Shown here: piece after piece, positions 1 to 8,953 of the stretch
How the letters are laid out: every line of letters begins with the position of its first letter
How positions within the stretch are numbered: the first letter of the stretch is position 1
NCBI RefSeq assembly: GCF_041154505.1
Contig: NZ_AP028672.1
Location: forward strand, 2,644,501 to 2,708,500
Direction of reading: 5' to 3'
Length of the DNA stretch: 64,000 nucleotides
Source of the DNA: Acidovorax sp. A79
GTDB lineage: Bacteria > Pseudomonadota > Gammaproteobacteria > Burkholderiales > Burkholderiaceae_C
The notes under the pieces: model-generated
The model's database searches: none
Told to the model about the DNA's origin: nothing
What the model saw: the letters and a program-made list of their open reading frames with translations, nothing else
Program-made: the position numbers and the translations under genes

Positions 1-630
1 TCCCGCCGGCACCGCAAGGAACTGGATCAGGTCGGGGCGGTGCACGCCCAGCTGGTACAGGGAGGTCTTCATGAAGCGTGCCGGATCCTCAAGGCGTGCC
101 TCGTCGTCCAGGTCCGAGAGCCACCAGCCGGAATCCGCCGCGTCGACGGGGTCGTTTCGGGTCAGCAGGATTCGACGGGCTTCCTGGTAGTTCACGTGCA
201 CGACGGCGCTTTGGCGAAGCGACGGAAAGTCCGGCGCGATGGACGGGGAGAGGCTCTCCACAACGTCTTTCTGGTTGCGCAGCTGCATGAGCGTGTTGTC
301 GACCGAATCGACGAACTTCACGGGCACCACCTGCATGTCGGGCTCCACCACCCGCAGGAATCCTGCGGGCCCCTCTTCCAGCATCGTGAACATCCAGCCG
401 ACCTGCAGGCTCTCGCCACCGCGGAACTTATCGCCCCGGGCGACCCGTTGCTCGAAGAACTGCAGCAGGAAGGAGATGTCCTCCACCGGCACCGCGCTGT
501 TCGACACCCGGATCTGGAACTCGGGATGGCCGTACAGCTTGCACCGGGAAGTGGCGTGCACGGATGGCGTGTCCGGCCGCGCCGGTGCAGGCTTGCGGCC
601 GAATGTCGAGAGGATGGAGCGCAGGGACAT
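1..630 (-). CDS. DUF2185/Imm33-like protein, 3' end cut by the window
   Basis: An open frame of 210 codons starts at the ATG at 630 and runs off the window edge with no stop. The N-terminus is short and basic with no signal peptide, so the protein is probably cytoplasmic. Near residues 166-178 it reads DSGWWLSDLDDEA, which matches the DSGW...DE signature of the DUF2185 (Imm33) family; many members are predicted immunity proteins of polymorphic toxin systems. The first 150 residues are not recognised. A toxin partner, if any, would lie beyond the left edge. The family call rests on that motif only. Confidence 0.6.
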   Translation of the reverse strand, partial: MSLRSILSTFGRKPAPARPDTPSVHATSRCKLYGHPEFQIRVSNSAVPVEDISFLLQFFEQRVARGDKFRGGESLQVGWMFTMLEEGPAGFLRVVEPDMQVVPVKFVDSVDNTLMQLRNQKDVVESLSPSIAPDFPSLRQSAVVHVNYQEARRILLTRNDPVDAADSGWWLSDLDDEARLEDPARFMKTSLYQLGVHRPDLIQFLAVPAG

Positions 631-693
631 TTTTTTCAGGTGCGGCTGGGCGGCCCAGGGCGGCCGCCAGGCGGTCCGGGGCCGCAGGCCGAC

Positions 694-1713
694 TTACACC
701 GCGTGGCTTTCGAACGTCTCGGTGTCCACCTCGCTCGCGCTCTGCGCGCTGTAGCGCGGGCCCACCACGGTGCGCTCGTTGATCAGTGCATCCAGCCGCG
801 CGAGCACCGTGGCATCGAGCCGCACACCGGCCGCGCCCACATCGTCCCGCAGGTGCTCCACGCTGGTCGTCCCGGGGATGGGAATGATGTGCCCGCCCTG
901 GTGCAGCAGCCAGGCCAGCGCCAGCTGCGCCGGCGTGCAGCCCACTTCGCGCGCGATGGCCTGGTAGCCGTCCAGCAGCTGCAGGTTGGCGGCGTAGGCA
1001 TCGGGGGCGAAGCGGGGCATGGCGCGGCGGATGTCCTTGGGGTCGAGGGCGGAGACGTCCCTGAGTTCGCCGCACAGAAAGCCCCGCGCCACGGGGCTGA
1101 AGGCCACGAAGGCCGCGCCCAGGTCGCGGCAGGCGTCGAGCACGGCGATCTCGGGGTTGCGTGTCCACAGCGAATACTCGGTCTGCACCGCCGCGACGGG
1201 GTGCACCGCGTGCGCGCGGCGCAGGGTGGCGGCCGACACTTCGGACAGGCCGATGCTGCGGATCTTGCCCGCGCGCACCAGGTCGGCCAATGCGCCCACG
1301 CTGTCCTCGATGGGCACCTTCTTGTCCCAGCGGTGCAGGTAGTACAGGTCGATCACGTCGGTCTGCAGGCGGCGCAGGCTGTCCTCGCAGGTCTGGCGCA
1401 GCGTGGCGGGGCGGCCGTCGATCACGCGCACCAGCTTGCCGTCGCCGTTCACGTCCACGCCCTGCATGCCGCATTTGCTGGCCAGGGTGAAGCGGCTGCG
1501 TTGGCTTTTCATCACGCGGCCCACCAGCGTTTCGTTGGCGCCGAAGCCGTACAGCGTGGCGGTGTCGAACAGCGTCACGCCCGCATCGAGCGCGGCCAGC
1601 AGCACGCGCTCGCCCTGCTCGGCCGACACGGGCGCGCCGTAGGCGTGCGAAAGGTTCATGCAGCCCAGGCCGATGGCCGAGACGGAGAAAGGTCCAAGGT
1701 TTCTTTGTTGCAT
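694..1713 (-). CDS. aldo/keto reductase
   Basis: A 339-residue NADPH-dependent oxidoreductase of the aldo/keto reductase superfamily, predicted to reduce aldehydes or ketones in the cytoplasm. The full catalytic tetrad is visible: Asp50 and Tyr55 in LFDTATLYG, Lys80 in LASKCG and His127 in YYLHRWD. The C-terminal IPIPGTTSVEHLRDD segment is the usual nucleotide-phosphate binding loop. Length is typical of the family. It is transcribed in the same direction as the DUF1801 gene 56 bp upstream, with no clear shared job. Substrate unknown. Confidence 0.92.
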   Translation of the reverse strand: MQQRNLGPFSVSAIGLGCMNLSHAYGAPVSAEQGERVLLAALDAGVTLFDTATLYGFGANETLVGRVMKSQRSRFTLASKCGMQGVDVNGDGKLVRVIDGRPATLRQTCEDSLRRLQTDVIDLYYLHRWDKKVPIEDSVGALADLVRAGKIRSIGLSEVSAATLRRAHAVHPVAAVQTEYSLWTRNPEIAVLDACRDLGAAFVAFSPVARGFLCGELRDVSALDPKDIRRAMPRFAPDAYAANLQLLDGYQAIAREVGCTPAQLALAWLLHQGGHIIPIPGTTSVEHLRDDVGAAGVRLDATVLARLDALINERTVVGPRYSAQSASEVDTETFESHAV

Positions 1714-1769
1714 GGCGCAAGCTTACGGCATGCATGCACCCCGCGCCGCACGGCCGCTACGCGGCGTGC

Positions 1770-2156
1770 TCACTCCCAGAAGCTGCCCGTGGTGCGCGCG
1801 CGCACGCGCTGCACGCTGTACCGCGCGATCTGTTCGATCAGCTCTGCCGGCAGCGGCTGGTCGTAGGGCAGCACGATGGTGCCCTTGGTCGTCCTGACGG
1901 CCTGCAGCGCCTGCCCGAAATGCGCGAGCGCCGCAGCGGGCGGCGCAAAGCTCGCATGCGCCTTGTGCGCCGAAAAGGCGTACACGAAGCGCGGCTCGAT
2001 GAAGAACGGCGTGTTCCACTTGATGGCTTCCTCGGCCTGCGGCGCGGCGCGCTTCAGGATGGCGTACAGCGCATGCAGCAGCGGCTGGCCCGCCTTGGGG
2101 GCGGCCGCGATGTAGTCCGCGATGGTGGTGGGTTGGGAGGGCGCGGGCGGGGCCAT
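1770..2156 (-). CDS. DUF1801 (YdhG-like) protein
   Basis: A 128-residue protein of the DUF1801 family; function unknown. The start at 2156 gives MAPPAPSQPTTIADYIAA, which begins right before the family domain; the longer open frame upstream overlaps the YdeI gene and is unlikely to be used. The core EEAIKWNTPFFIEPRFVYAFSAH and the ...IEQIARYSVQRVRAR C-terminus are typical. It lies 16 bp downstream of a YdeI-type gene, and the two families often occur together, so they are probably co-transcribed. Confidence 0.82.
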   Translation of the reverse strand: MAPPAPSQPTTIADYIAAAPKAGQPLLHALYAILKRAAPQAEEAIKWNTPFFIEPRFVYAFSAHKAHASFAPPAAALAHFGQALQAVRTTKGTIVLPYDQPLPAELIEQIARYSVQRVRARTTGSFWE

Positions 2157-2172
2157 GGTGGGCGAGGTCCTT

Positions 2173-2784
2173 TCAGGCCGAAGGTGCAGCAGCATCGCCC
2201 GCGCGGGGGCGCCGGGTCCACAGGTCGATCCGCTCGCCGGCCACCGAGGCCGCCAGCAGCTGCGCAAACCGCGCCGCGCGGGTTTCAGGCCGCTTGGCCG
2301 ACGTCACCCAGTGCAGCATGGACTTGCGGTAGCCCGCGGGGGCGGCCTCGAAGAACTGCCATGCCTTCTTGTGGCGTTTGAACTCGCGCAATTGCGCGGC
2401 GGGCAGCTCGGCCACTGCGGCCTGTTCGTGCGAGTAGATCGCGGACTTGTCGGCCTTGCGGTGGCTAAAGGCCGCCAGGCCCGCGGGCGTCATGCGGCCG
2501 GCGGCCTGCAGCTGCTCCATCTTGGCGATGTTCACCGCGCTCCAGACGGACGATGGCTTGCGCGGCGTGAAGCGGATGGAATAGGTGTGCTCGTCGATGC
2601 GCCGGCGCACGCCGTCGATCCAGCCAAAACACAGCGCCTCGTTCACCGACTCGGACCAGGTCATGCACGGGCGGCCCGAGCCGACCTTGTGGAAGCCCAG
2701 GAGCAGTTCGGGCGCGTGTGCCGCATGGGCTTGCAGCCACTGGCGGAAGGCAGCGGAGGTGGCAAAGAAGGCAGGCGGGGTCAT
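2173..2784 (-). CDS. YdeI/OmpD-associated family protein
   Basis: A 203-residue protein with the family hallmarks: a Phe-Trp rich N-terminus, GFHKVGSG, SVNEALCFGWIDG around residues 54-66, RRIDEHTYSIRFTPRK, and a C-terminal segment with paired Lys/Arg (FKRHKKAWQFFEAAPAGYRK). Members are called bacteriocin-protection or OmpD-associated proteins, but no activity is established. The start at 2784 was chosen because it begins at MTPPAFFATSAAFRQWL; the frame upstream of it is not protein-like. It is followed after 16 bp by the DUF1801 gene. Confidence 0.85.
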   Translation of the reverse strand: MTPPAFFATSAAFRQWLQAHAAHAPELLLGFHKVGSGRPCMTWSESVNEALCFGWIDGVRRRIDEHTYSIRFTPRKPSSVWSAVNIAKMEQLQAAGRMTPAGLAAFSHRKADKSAIYSHEQAAVAELPAAQLREFKRHKKAWQFFEAAPAGYRKSMLHWVTSAKRPETRAARFAQLLAASVAGERIDLWTRRPRAGDAAAPSA

Positions 2785-2937
2785 GGGGTGCCATTGTTGC
2801 CAACATCCGCGCGCACGGATAGCCGGCCATGGCGCGCCGGCCACGGGGGCCGCGATGGTTTGCTGCGCCGGGTCGGCGCGATACATTACGCGAAGCCGCG
2901 CGCACCGCAGCGGCCCATCCCGCCCAGGAGAAGCGCC

Positions 2938-3366
2938 ATGCCTTCCGCCATCTACGCAGCCTTCTTCTTCACTGTCGCCATGCTCGTCACCACCGCCTAC
3001 TTCCTGCTGGGCGGCCTGCCGCTGCTGATCCTCCAGCACGACGAGCCGCTCGACGCCCGGTTCGTGCGCGGTTTCTTCAATGTCTACTACAAGGCTGCAT
3101 TTTGGGTGGCCCTGTGTGCGTCGGCCAGCTACGCGCTGTGGGGACAGTGGGCCTATGCCGCTGGCGCGGCGGCCATGGCAGCGGTTTCCACGGCCTTGCG
3201 CAAGCGCCTGGTGCCCGCCATGGAGCAACTGGGCAGCCAGATAGAAGCCAGGAACGGCGGGGCGGTGCAGCGGTTCCGCCGGGTGCATGCCACCGCGCTG
3301 CTCGTCAATCTTGCCCAGCTGGTGGTGCTTGTCTGGGGGCTCATCGCGCTGTCCCGGTCCCTGTGA
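2938..3366 (+). CDS. small inner-membrane protein, four predicted helices
   Basis: A 142-residue hydrophobic protein with likely membrane segments near residues 9-31, 45-65, 68-86 and 119-138. Between helices three and four is a polar loop with RKRLVPAMEQLGSQIEAR. A good ribosome site (CAGGAG) precedes the ATG at 2938. It stands alone between the minus-strand YdeI gene and a convergent GNAT gene. The family was not recognised and no function can be assigned. Confidence 0.75.
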   Translation: MPSAIYAAFFFTVAMLVTTAYFLLGGLPLLILQHDEPLDARFVRGFFNVYYKAAFWVALCASASYALWGQWAYAAGAAAMAAVSTALRKRLVPAMEQLGSQIEARNGGAVQRFRRVHATALLVNLAQLVVLVWGLIALSRSL

Positions 3367-3403
3367 CAGCCCGCGCCTGCCGGCCGCGTGGTGCCGGTGG
3401 CGT

Positions 3404-4408
3404 TCAGGCCCCGCGGCTGGCGGTGCCCAGTTCCAGCGGCTTGCGGAACACGCAGTTGCGCTGTTCCACAACGAAGCCGCAGTCCGTATAGACGCGCAGC
3501 GCGCCGCTCGCATTCTCACTGTCCACCCCCAGCCCGGACTCCTGCATGCCTGCATCGGCCTGGGCGCGCAGGCTGCGCGCAATCAGGGCCCGCGCCAGGC
3601 CGCGGCGCCGCCAGCGCTCGCCCACGCTGATGAATTCCGTCCATCCGCGCTGGCGGCCATTGCCCGCGTTCCATGTGGTGTCGATGTAGGTGCGCACCTG
3701 GCCCGCCACCTCGTTCATCCGCACGTCCCAGGCCACCTGCCACAGGTGCGGCTGGAAGACCGGGCTGGCCAGCCAGCGCTGGTAGTCCGCCTCGTCGGGC
3801 GGTGCATAGCCCCAGTGCGCATGGAAAGCGCGGGCATGCGCATCCCAGATGGCGCGGTAGTGGCCGGGCTGCACCGCACGCACTTCCAGGTCGGCAGGCA
3901 GCGCAAAGTCGGCAATGGCCTGCAGCGTGGGGCGGCCCATGGTGAAGAAATAGCGCTCGGGCCGGTAGCCCGCTTTTTCCAGCAGCGCCGCACGCGCGGT
4001 TTCGCCCTCTGTGACGAAGGCGTGGTGCGCATGCGGGCCGGCCTGGCCCAGGGCCGCCGCCATCTCGCGCTGGCGCGCCTCCAGCCACGCGTGCAGCCGT
4101 GCGCCGATGCCCTGCCGGCGCCACTGCGGCGCAACGACCGCAAACTGCCCGTAGAGCTGCAGCCCATCGGCCTGTGCCCAATGCCAGGCACGCACATAGC
4201 CAGCGATCTCATCGCCCGCCTGCGCGATCCACACGTCCTGCTGCGGCACGCACTGGGTGAACGCGGCGTAGTCCCGCGCCACGTCCTCCACGGTGCGAAA
4301 GAACCGGGTCTGGTCGGCGGCAAAGCTGGCGTTCGCACAGGCGACCATGGCCGGAAAATCCGAGGCCCCGGCAAAAGCGCGGAATGTCACGTGCTGCGGT
4401 GGTTGCAT
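3404..4408 (-). CDS. GNAT acetyltransferase with two tandem domains
   Basis: A 334-residue protein built from two GNAT folds, as in mycothiol-synthase-like acyltransferases. The N-terminal domain has a V-x-P-x-W-R-R-Q-G-I-G acetyl-CoA loop (QWRRQGIGARLHAWL, about residues 105-119); the C-terminal domain has ERWRRRGLARALIARSL (about 270-286) followed by GVDSENASGALRVYTDCGF, a typical end motif. The start at 4408 (MQPPQHVTFRAF) fits better than the upstream in-frame ATG at 4465. The substrate is unknown and mycothiol is not expected in this group. Confidence 0.85.
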   Translation of the reverse strand: MQPPQHVTFRAFAGASDFPAMVACANASFAADQTRFFRTVEDVARDYAAFTQCVPQQDVWIAQAGDEIAGYVRAWHWAQADGLQLYGQFAVVAPQWRRQGIGARLHAWLEARQREMAAALGQAGPHAHHAFVTEGETARAALLEKAGYRPERYFFTMGRPTLQAIADFALPADLEVRAVQPGHYRAIWDAHARAFHAHWGYAPPDEADYQRWLASPVFQPHLWQVAWDVRMNEVAGQVRTYIDTTWNAGNGRQRGWTEFISVGERWRRRGLARALIARSLRAQADAGMQESGLGVDSENASGALRVYTDCGFVVEQRNCVFRKPLELGTASRGA

Positions 4409-4507
4409 CGGGATGGGCTCCTGGGGCGGTGTGTCCGGGGTGTGAGGGCATGGCAAGCCTGGCATTGTGGCCAGCGCACCCTGTGTGCCACCTTAAGACG
4501 CAGCCAA

Positions 4508-4540
4508 ACGTTTTATATATAATTCGTATACGTTTTGTAT
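4508..4540 (+). promoter_or_regulatory. putative operator/promoter of the ParD-like/map operon
   Basis: Two direct copies, ACGTTTTATAT (4508-4518) and ACGTTTTGTAT (4530-4540), lie 22 bp apart, with the palindrome CGTATACG at 4525-4532 between and overlapping them. The stretch is AT-rich against the local GC background and ends 11 bp before the first start codon, so it may hold both the promoter and binding sites for the ribbon-helix-helix protein made by the operon. The regulatory role is inferred. Confidence 0.5.
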
Positions 4541-4551
4541 AGAGATCATCC

Positions 4552-4806
4552 ATGGGTATCGTCAAGATTTCAGACCAGATGCACGAAAACCTGCGTGTCG
4601 CAGGCACCGCGCTGAGCCGCTCCATCAACGCGCAGGCCGAGCACTGGATGCGGGTGGGCATGCTGACCGAGATGCACCCGGAGCTCGACCACCGCGAGAT
4701 CTGCCAGTTGCTGGTGCGGGCCGAACTGGCGGGTGGCTTCGATATCGGCATGGCGGTGAACGGCCTGCCGGCCAAGCCCCGCGCCGTGGCCAACGGGAAG
4801 CACTGA
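4552..4806 (+). CDS. ParD-like ribbon-helix-helix protein
   Basis: An 84-residue protein resembling the ParD-like antitoxin family (PF11903): MGIVKISDQMHENLRVAGT, then ALSRSINAQAEHWMRVGML and ...HREICQLLVRAELAG. Members usually sit directly upstream of a type I methionine aminopeptidase, as here, rather than beside a ParE toxin. The stop overlaps the map start by one base (TGATG), so translation is coupled. Direct repeats just upstream suggest autoregulation. No toxin gene is nearby, so calling it an antitoxin would rest on the family name only. Confidence 0.82.
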   Translation: MGIVKISDQMHENLRVAGTALSRSINAQAEHWMRVGMLTEMHPELDHREICQLLVRAELAGGFDIGMAVNGLPAKPRAVANGKH

Positions 4807-5597
4807 TGGCACGCGACGTTCCCATCCGGTCTGCGGACGAGCTGGCACAGTCCCGGCGCGCCGCGCAGCTGGCCGCCGAGGTGCTGCACATGATCGAGCC
4901 CCACGTGGTGCCCGGCGTGAGCACCGAAGAACTGGACCGCATCTGCCACGACCACATCGTGAACGTGCAGGGCGCGGTGCCGGCCAACGTGGGCTACCTG
5001 GGGTATCCCAAGACCATCCTCACTTCCGTCAACCAGGTGGTCTGCCACGGCATTCCGTCGCACGACAAGATCCTGAAGAAGGGCGACATCGTGAACATCG
5101 ACGTGGCGGTGATCAAGGACGGCTGGTACGGCGACACCAGCCGCATGTACTTCGTCGGGCCGCCCAGCCTGCTCGCCCGGCGCCTGGTGGAGACGACGTA
5201 CGAAGCCCTGTGCGCGGGCATCCGGCAGGTGCGTCCCGGCGCCACGCTGGGCGACGTCGGCCACGCGATCCAGACGGTGGCGCAGCGCGAGCGCTTCAGC
5301 GTGGTGCGCGAGTACTGCGGGCACGGCATCGGGCAGGTCTACCACGACGTGCCCAACGTGCTGCACTACGGCCAGCGCGGCACCGGGCTCACGCTGGAGG
5401 CCGGCATGGTCTTCACCATCGAGCCCATGCTCAACGCGGGCGGCCGCGAGACCAGGGAGCTGGCGGACGGATGGACCGTGGTGACCAAGGACCGCTCGCT
5501 GTCCGCGCAGTGGGAGCACATGGTGGCGGTGACGCCCGACGGATACGAGGTGCTCACGGCCTGGCCGGGCGGCACGGGCAGCTACGCGCCGATCTGA
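4806..5597 (+). CDS. map: methionine aminopeptidase, type I
   Basis: A 263-residue cytoplasmic metalloprotease that removes the initiator methionine from new proteins. All five metal ligands are visible: Asp99, Asp110, His173, Glu206 and Glu237, with substrate-site His81 in CHGIPSHD. There is no N-terminal zinc-finger extension, so it is type Ia. It is the second gene of a two-gene operon with the ParD-like protein. A housekeeping map copy probably exists elsewhere, linked to rpsB; this would then be a second, regulated copy, which cannot be checked here. Confidence 0.95.
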   Translation: MARDVPIRSADELAQSRRAAQLAAEVLHMIEPHVVPGVSTEELDRICHDHIVNVQGAVPANVGYLGYPKTILTSVNQVVCHGIPSHDKILKKGDIVNIDVAVIKDGWYGDTSRMYFVGPPSLLARRLVETTYEALCAGIRQVRPGATLGDVGHAIQTVAQRERFSVVREYCGHGIGQVYHDVPNVLHYGQRGTGLTLEAGMVFTIEPMLNAGGRETRELADGWTVVTKDRSLSAQWEHMVAVTPDGYEVLTAWPGGTGSYAPI

Positions 5598-5642
5598 CCG
5601 CCGGCTTCAGCCAGGGGCACTGCGTGTGCAGGACGCCCGGGT

Positions 5643-5675
5643 AAGAAAAAAAGCAGCTATCGATTCGATAGCTGC
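5643..5675 (-). terminator. intrinsic terminator of the lig operon (repeat copy 1)
   Basis: The stem GCAGCTATCGA / TCGATAGCTGC (5653-5675) is followed, read on the minus strand, by a T-rich run (5643-5652). It lies about 50 bp past the ligC stop, exactly where the minus-strand operon should end. A second small hairpin, GCGCTC-CTGAT-GAGCGC, lies beside it at about 5680-5697. Together they form one copy of the two-hairpin element found elsewhere in the window. Confidence 0.7.
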
Positions 5676-5727
5676 CTGCGCGCTCCTGATGAGCGCAGGG
5701 GGCCTATCCAGCCCCATAAACCCAACT

Positions 5728-6687
5728 TCAGCCCGCGTTGAGCTGCTGCTCCAGGTCGTGCAGCACCTCGTAGCAGGCGAGCACGCGGCCCACGCTGGAG
5801 TTGGGCTCGCGGCCTTCGCGGATGGCGGCGAAGAACTCGCGGTCCTGCAGCTCGATGCCGTTCATCGACACGTCGACATGGCTCACGTCGATCTTCTCGT
5901 CCTTGCCGTTGTACAGGTCGTCGTAGCGCGCCAGGTACGTTGCCGTGTCGCCGATGTAGCGGAAGTACGTGCCCAGCGGGCCGTCGTTGTTGAAGCTCAA
6001 GCTCAGCGTGCAGATGGCGCCATTGGCGGCCTTGAGCTGGATGCTCATGTCCATCGCGATGCCCAGCACCGGGTGGATGGGGCCCTGGATGGCGTTGGCC
6101 TTCACGATGGGGCTGCCCGCCTGGTAGGCGAACAGGTCCACGGTGTGGGCGGCGTGGTGCCACAGCAGGTGGTCCGTCCAGCTGCGCGCCTGGCCCAGCG
6201 CGTTGGTGTTGGTGCGGCGAAAGAAGTAGGTCTGCACATCCATCTGCTGGATGTTGAACTCGCCGGCCTGGATCTTCCGGTGCACGTACTGGTGGCTGGG
6301 GTTGAAGCGGCGCGTGTGGCCGCACATGGCCACCAGGCCTTTTTCCTTTTGCGCGGCGACGACCTGCTGCGCGCCCTTCAGGCTGTCGGCCAGCGGGATC
6401 TCCACCTGCACGTGCTTGCCGGCCTTCAGGCATGCGATGCTCTGCTCGGCGTGCATCTGCGTGGGCGTGCACAGGATCACCGCGTCCACCTCGGGCAGGG
6501 CCAGGCTGTCGGCCAGGTCGGTGGTGACATGGCCGATGCCGTATTTGGCGGCGACTTCCTTCGTTTTGTCGAGGTCGCGGCTGATCAGCGAAACGACTTC
6601 CACGCCGTCGATGTTCTGGATGCCGTCCAGGTGCTTGATGCCGAAGGCACCCGCGCCCGCAAGCGCTACTTTGATGGTCTTGGTCAT
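5728..6687 (-). CDS. ligC: 4-carboxy-2-hydroxymuconate-6-semialdehyde dehydrogenase
   Basis: A 319-residue Gfo/Idh/MocA-fold dehydrogenase. It oxidises the hemiacetal form of 4-carboxy-2-hydroxymuconate semialdehyde to 2-pyrone-4,6-dicarboxylate with NAD(P), the step after protocatechuate ring cleavage. The Rossmann loop VALAGAGAFGIKH is at residues 7-19. The usual MocA-family EKP motif reads EIP here (HVQVEIPLADS). It is the last gene of the lig operon, one base after ligB, which makes the substrate assignment firm. Known as PmdC in Comamonas. Confidence 0.93.
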   Translation of the reverse strand: MTKTIKVALAGAGAFGIKHLDGIQNIDGVEVVSLISRDLDKTKEVAAKYGIGHVTTDLADSLALPEVDAVILCTPTQMHAEQSIACLKAGKHVQVEIPLADSLKGAQQVVAAQKEKGLVAMCGHTRRFNPSHQYVHRKIQAGEFNIQQMDVQTYFFRRTNTNALGQARSWTDHLLWHHAAHTVDLFAYQAGSPIVKANAIQGPIHPVLGIAMDMSIQLKAANGAICTLSLSFNNDGPLGTYFRYIGDTATYLARYDDLYNGKDEKIDVSHVDVSMNGIELQDREFFAAIREGREPNSSVGRVLACYEVLHDLEQQLNAG

Positions 6688-6688
6688 G

Positions 6689-8002
<1,314 letters not shown>

Positions 8003-8926
8003 TCAGCCCTTTTCTTCTTCCGGCCAGTACAGCCGCATGGGATTGTCCACCAGCAGTTTTTGCTGCAGCCCGGCCGTGGTGGCGATGTGCGGGATGAAGT
8101 CCACCAGCAGGCCGTCGTCGGGCATGTGGTCCTTGAGGTTGGGGTGCGGCCAGTCGGTGCCCCAGAGCACGCGGTCCGGGAACTCCTCGACCACGCGGCG
8201 CGCGAATGGCACCACGTCGCGGTAGGCGGCATGCTCGCCATCGAGCGCCTTGGGCCCGGCCACGCTCAGGCGCTCGGGGCAGCTGACCTTGCTCCACACA
8301 TTGGGGTGCTGGCGCATGAATTTCAGGAACAGCTCGAACTCGGGCCCGTCCACGGGCTTGGTCACGTCAGGGCGGCCCATGTGGTCCACCACCACCGTGG
8401 TGGGCAGTGCGGTGAAGAAATCCCACAGCTCGGGCAGGTCCACCGCCTCGAAGTAGATCACCACGTGCCAGCCGAGCTTGGCGATGCGCGCCGCGATCTC
8501 CATGAGCTCGTCCTTGGGCGTGAAGTCCACCAGGCGCTTGACGAAATTGAAGCGCACGCCGCGCACGCCGGCGTCGTGCATGGCCTGCAGCTCCTCGTCG
8601 CTCACCGAGCGGCGCACCGTGGCCACGCCGCGCGCCTTGCCGCCCGAGTGCACGAGCGCATCGACCATGGCGCGGTTGTCCGCGCCATGGCAGGTGGCCT
8701 GCACCACCACGTTGCGCGCGAAGCCCAGGTGGTCGCGCAGCGCATAGAGCTGCTGCTTGCTGGCGTCGCAGGGCGTGTACTTGCGCTCGGGCGCGTAGGG
8801 AAATTCGGCGCCGGGGCCGAACACGTGGCAGTGCGCGTCCACGGCGCCCGCGGGCACCTGAAAACGCGGCTTGCTCGGGCCGGCGTACCAGTCGAGCCAG
8901 CCAGGGGTCTTGGTGAATTCACTCAT
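8003..8926 (-). CDS. ligI: 2-pyrone-4,6-dicarboxylate lactonase (hydrolase)
   Basis: A 307-residue amidohydrolase-superfamily enzyme that hydrolyses 2-pyrone-4,6-dicarboxylate to 4-oxalomesaconate. The first-strand metal/substrate motif DAHCHVFGP lies at about residues 30-38, and WGTDWPHPNLKDH near the C-terminus carries the catalytic Asp. LigI is unusual in the superfamily because it works without a bound metal. It sits immediately upstream of ligA, in the same order as pmdD in Comamonas. Confidence 0.94.
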   Translation of the reverse strand: MSEFTKTPGWLDWYAGPSKPRFQVPAGAVDAHCHVFGPGAEFPYAPERKYTPCDASKQQLYALRDHLGFARNVVVQATCHGADNRAMVDALVHSGGKARGVATVRRSVSDEELQAMHDAGVRGVRFNFVKRLVDFTPKDELMEIAARIAKLGWHVVIYFEAVDLPELWDFFTALPTTVVVDHMGRPDVTKPVDGPEFELFLKFMRQHPNVWSKVSCPERLSVAGPKALDGEHAAYRDVVPFARRVVEEFPDRVLWGTDWPHPNLKDHMPDDGLLVDFIPHIATTAGLQQKLLVDNPMRLYWPEEEKG

Positions 8927-8953
8927 GTGCGTGCTCCTTGCGTTTCGCTCCGA

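Noticed and set aside
40..1866. Long plus-strand frame of 608 codons opposite the first genes
   Set aside because: It is antisense to the DUF2185-like and aldo/keto reductase genes, has an Arg/His/Gly-rich, low-information composition and no domain. GC-rich codon bias produces such shadows.
4552..5597. Classical ParDE toxin-antitoxin system
   Set aside because: The partner gene is a complete methionine aminopeptidase with all metal ligands, and no ParE/RelE-type toxin is present.
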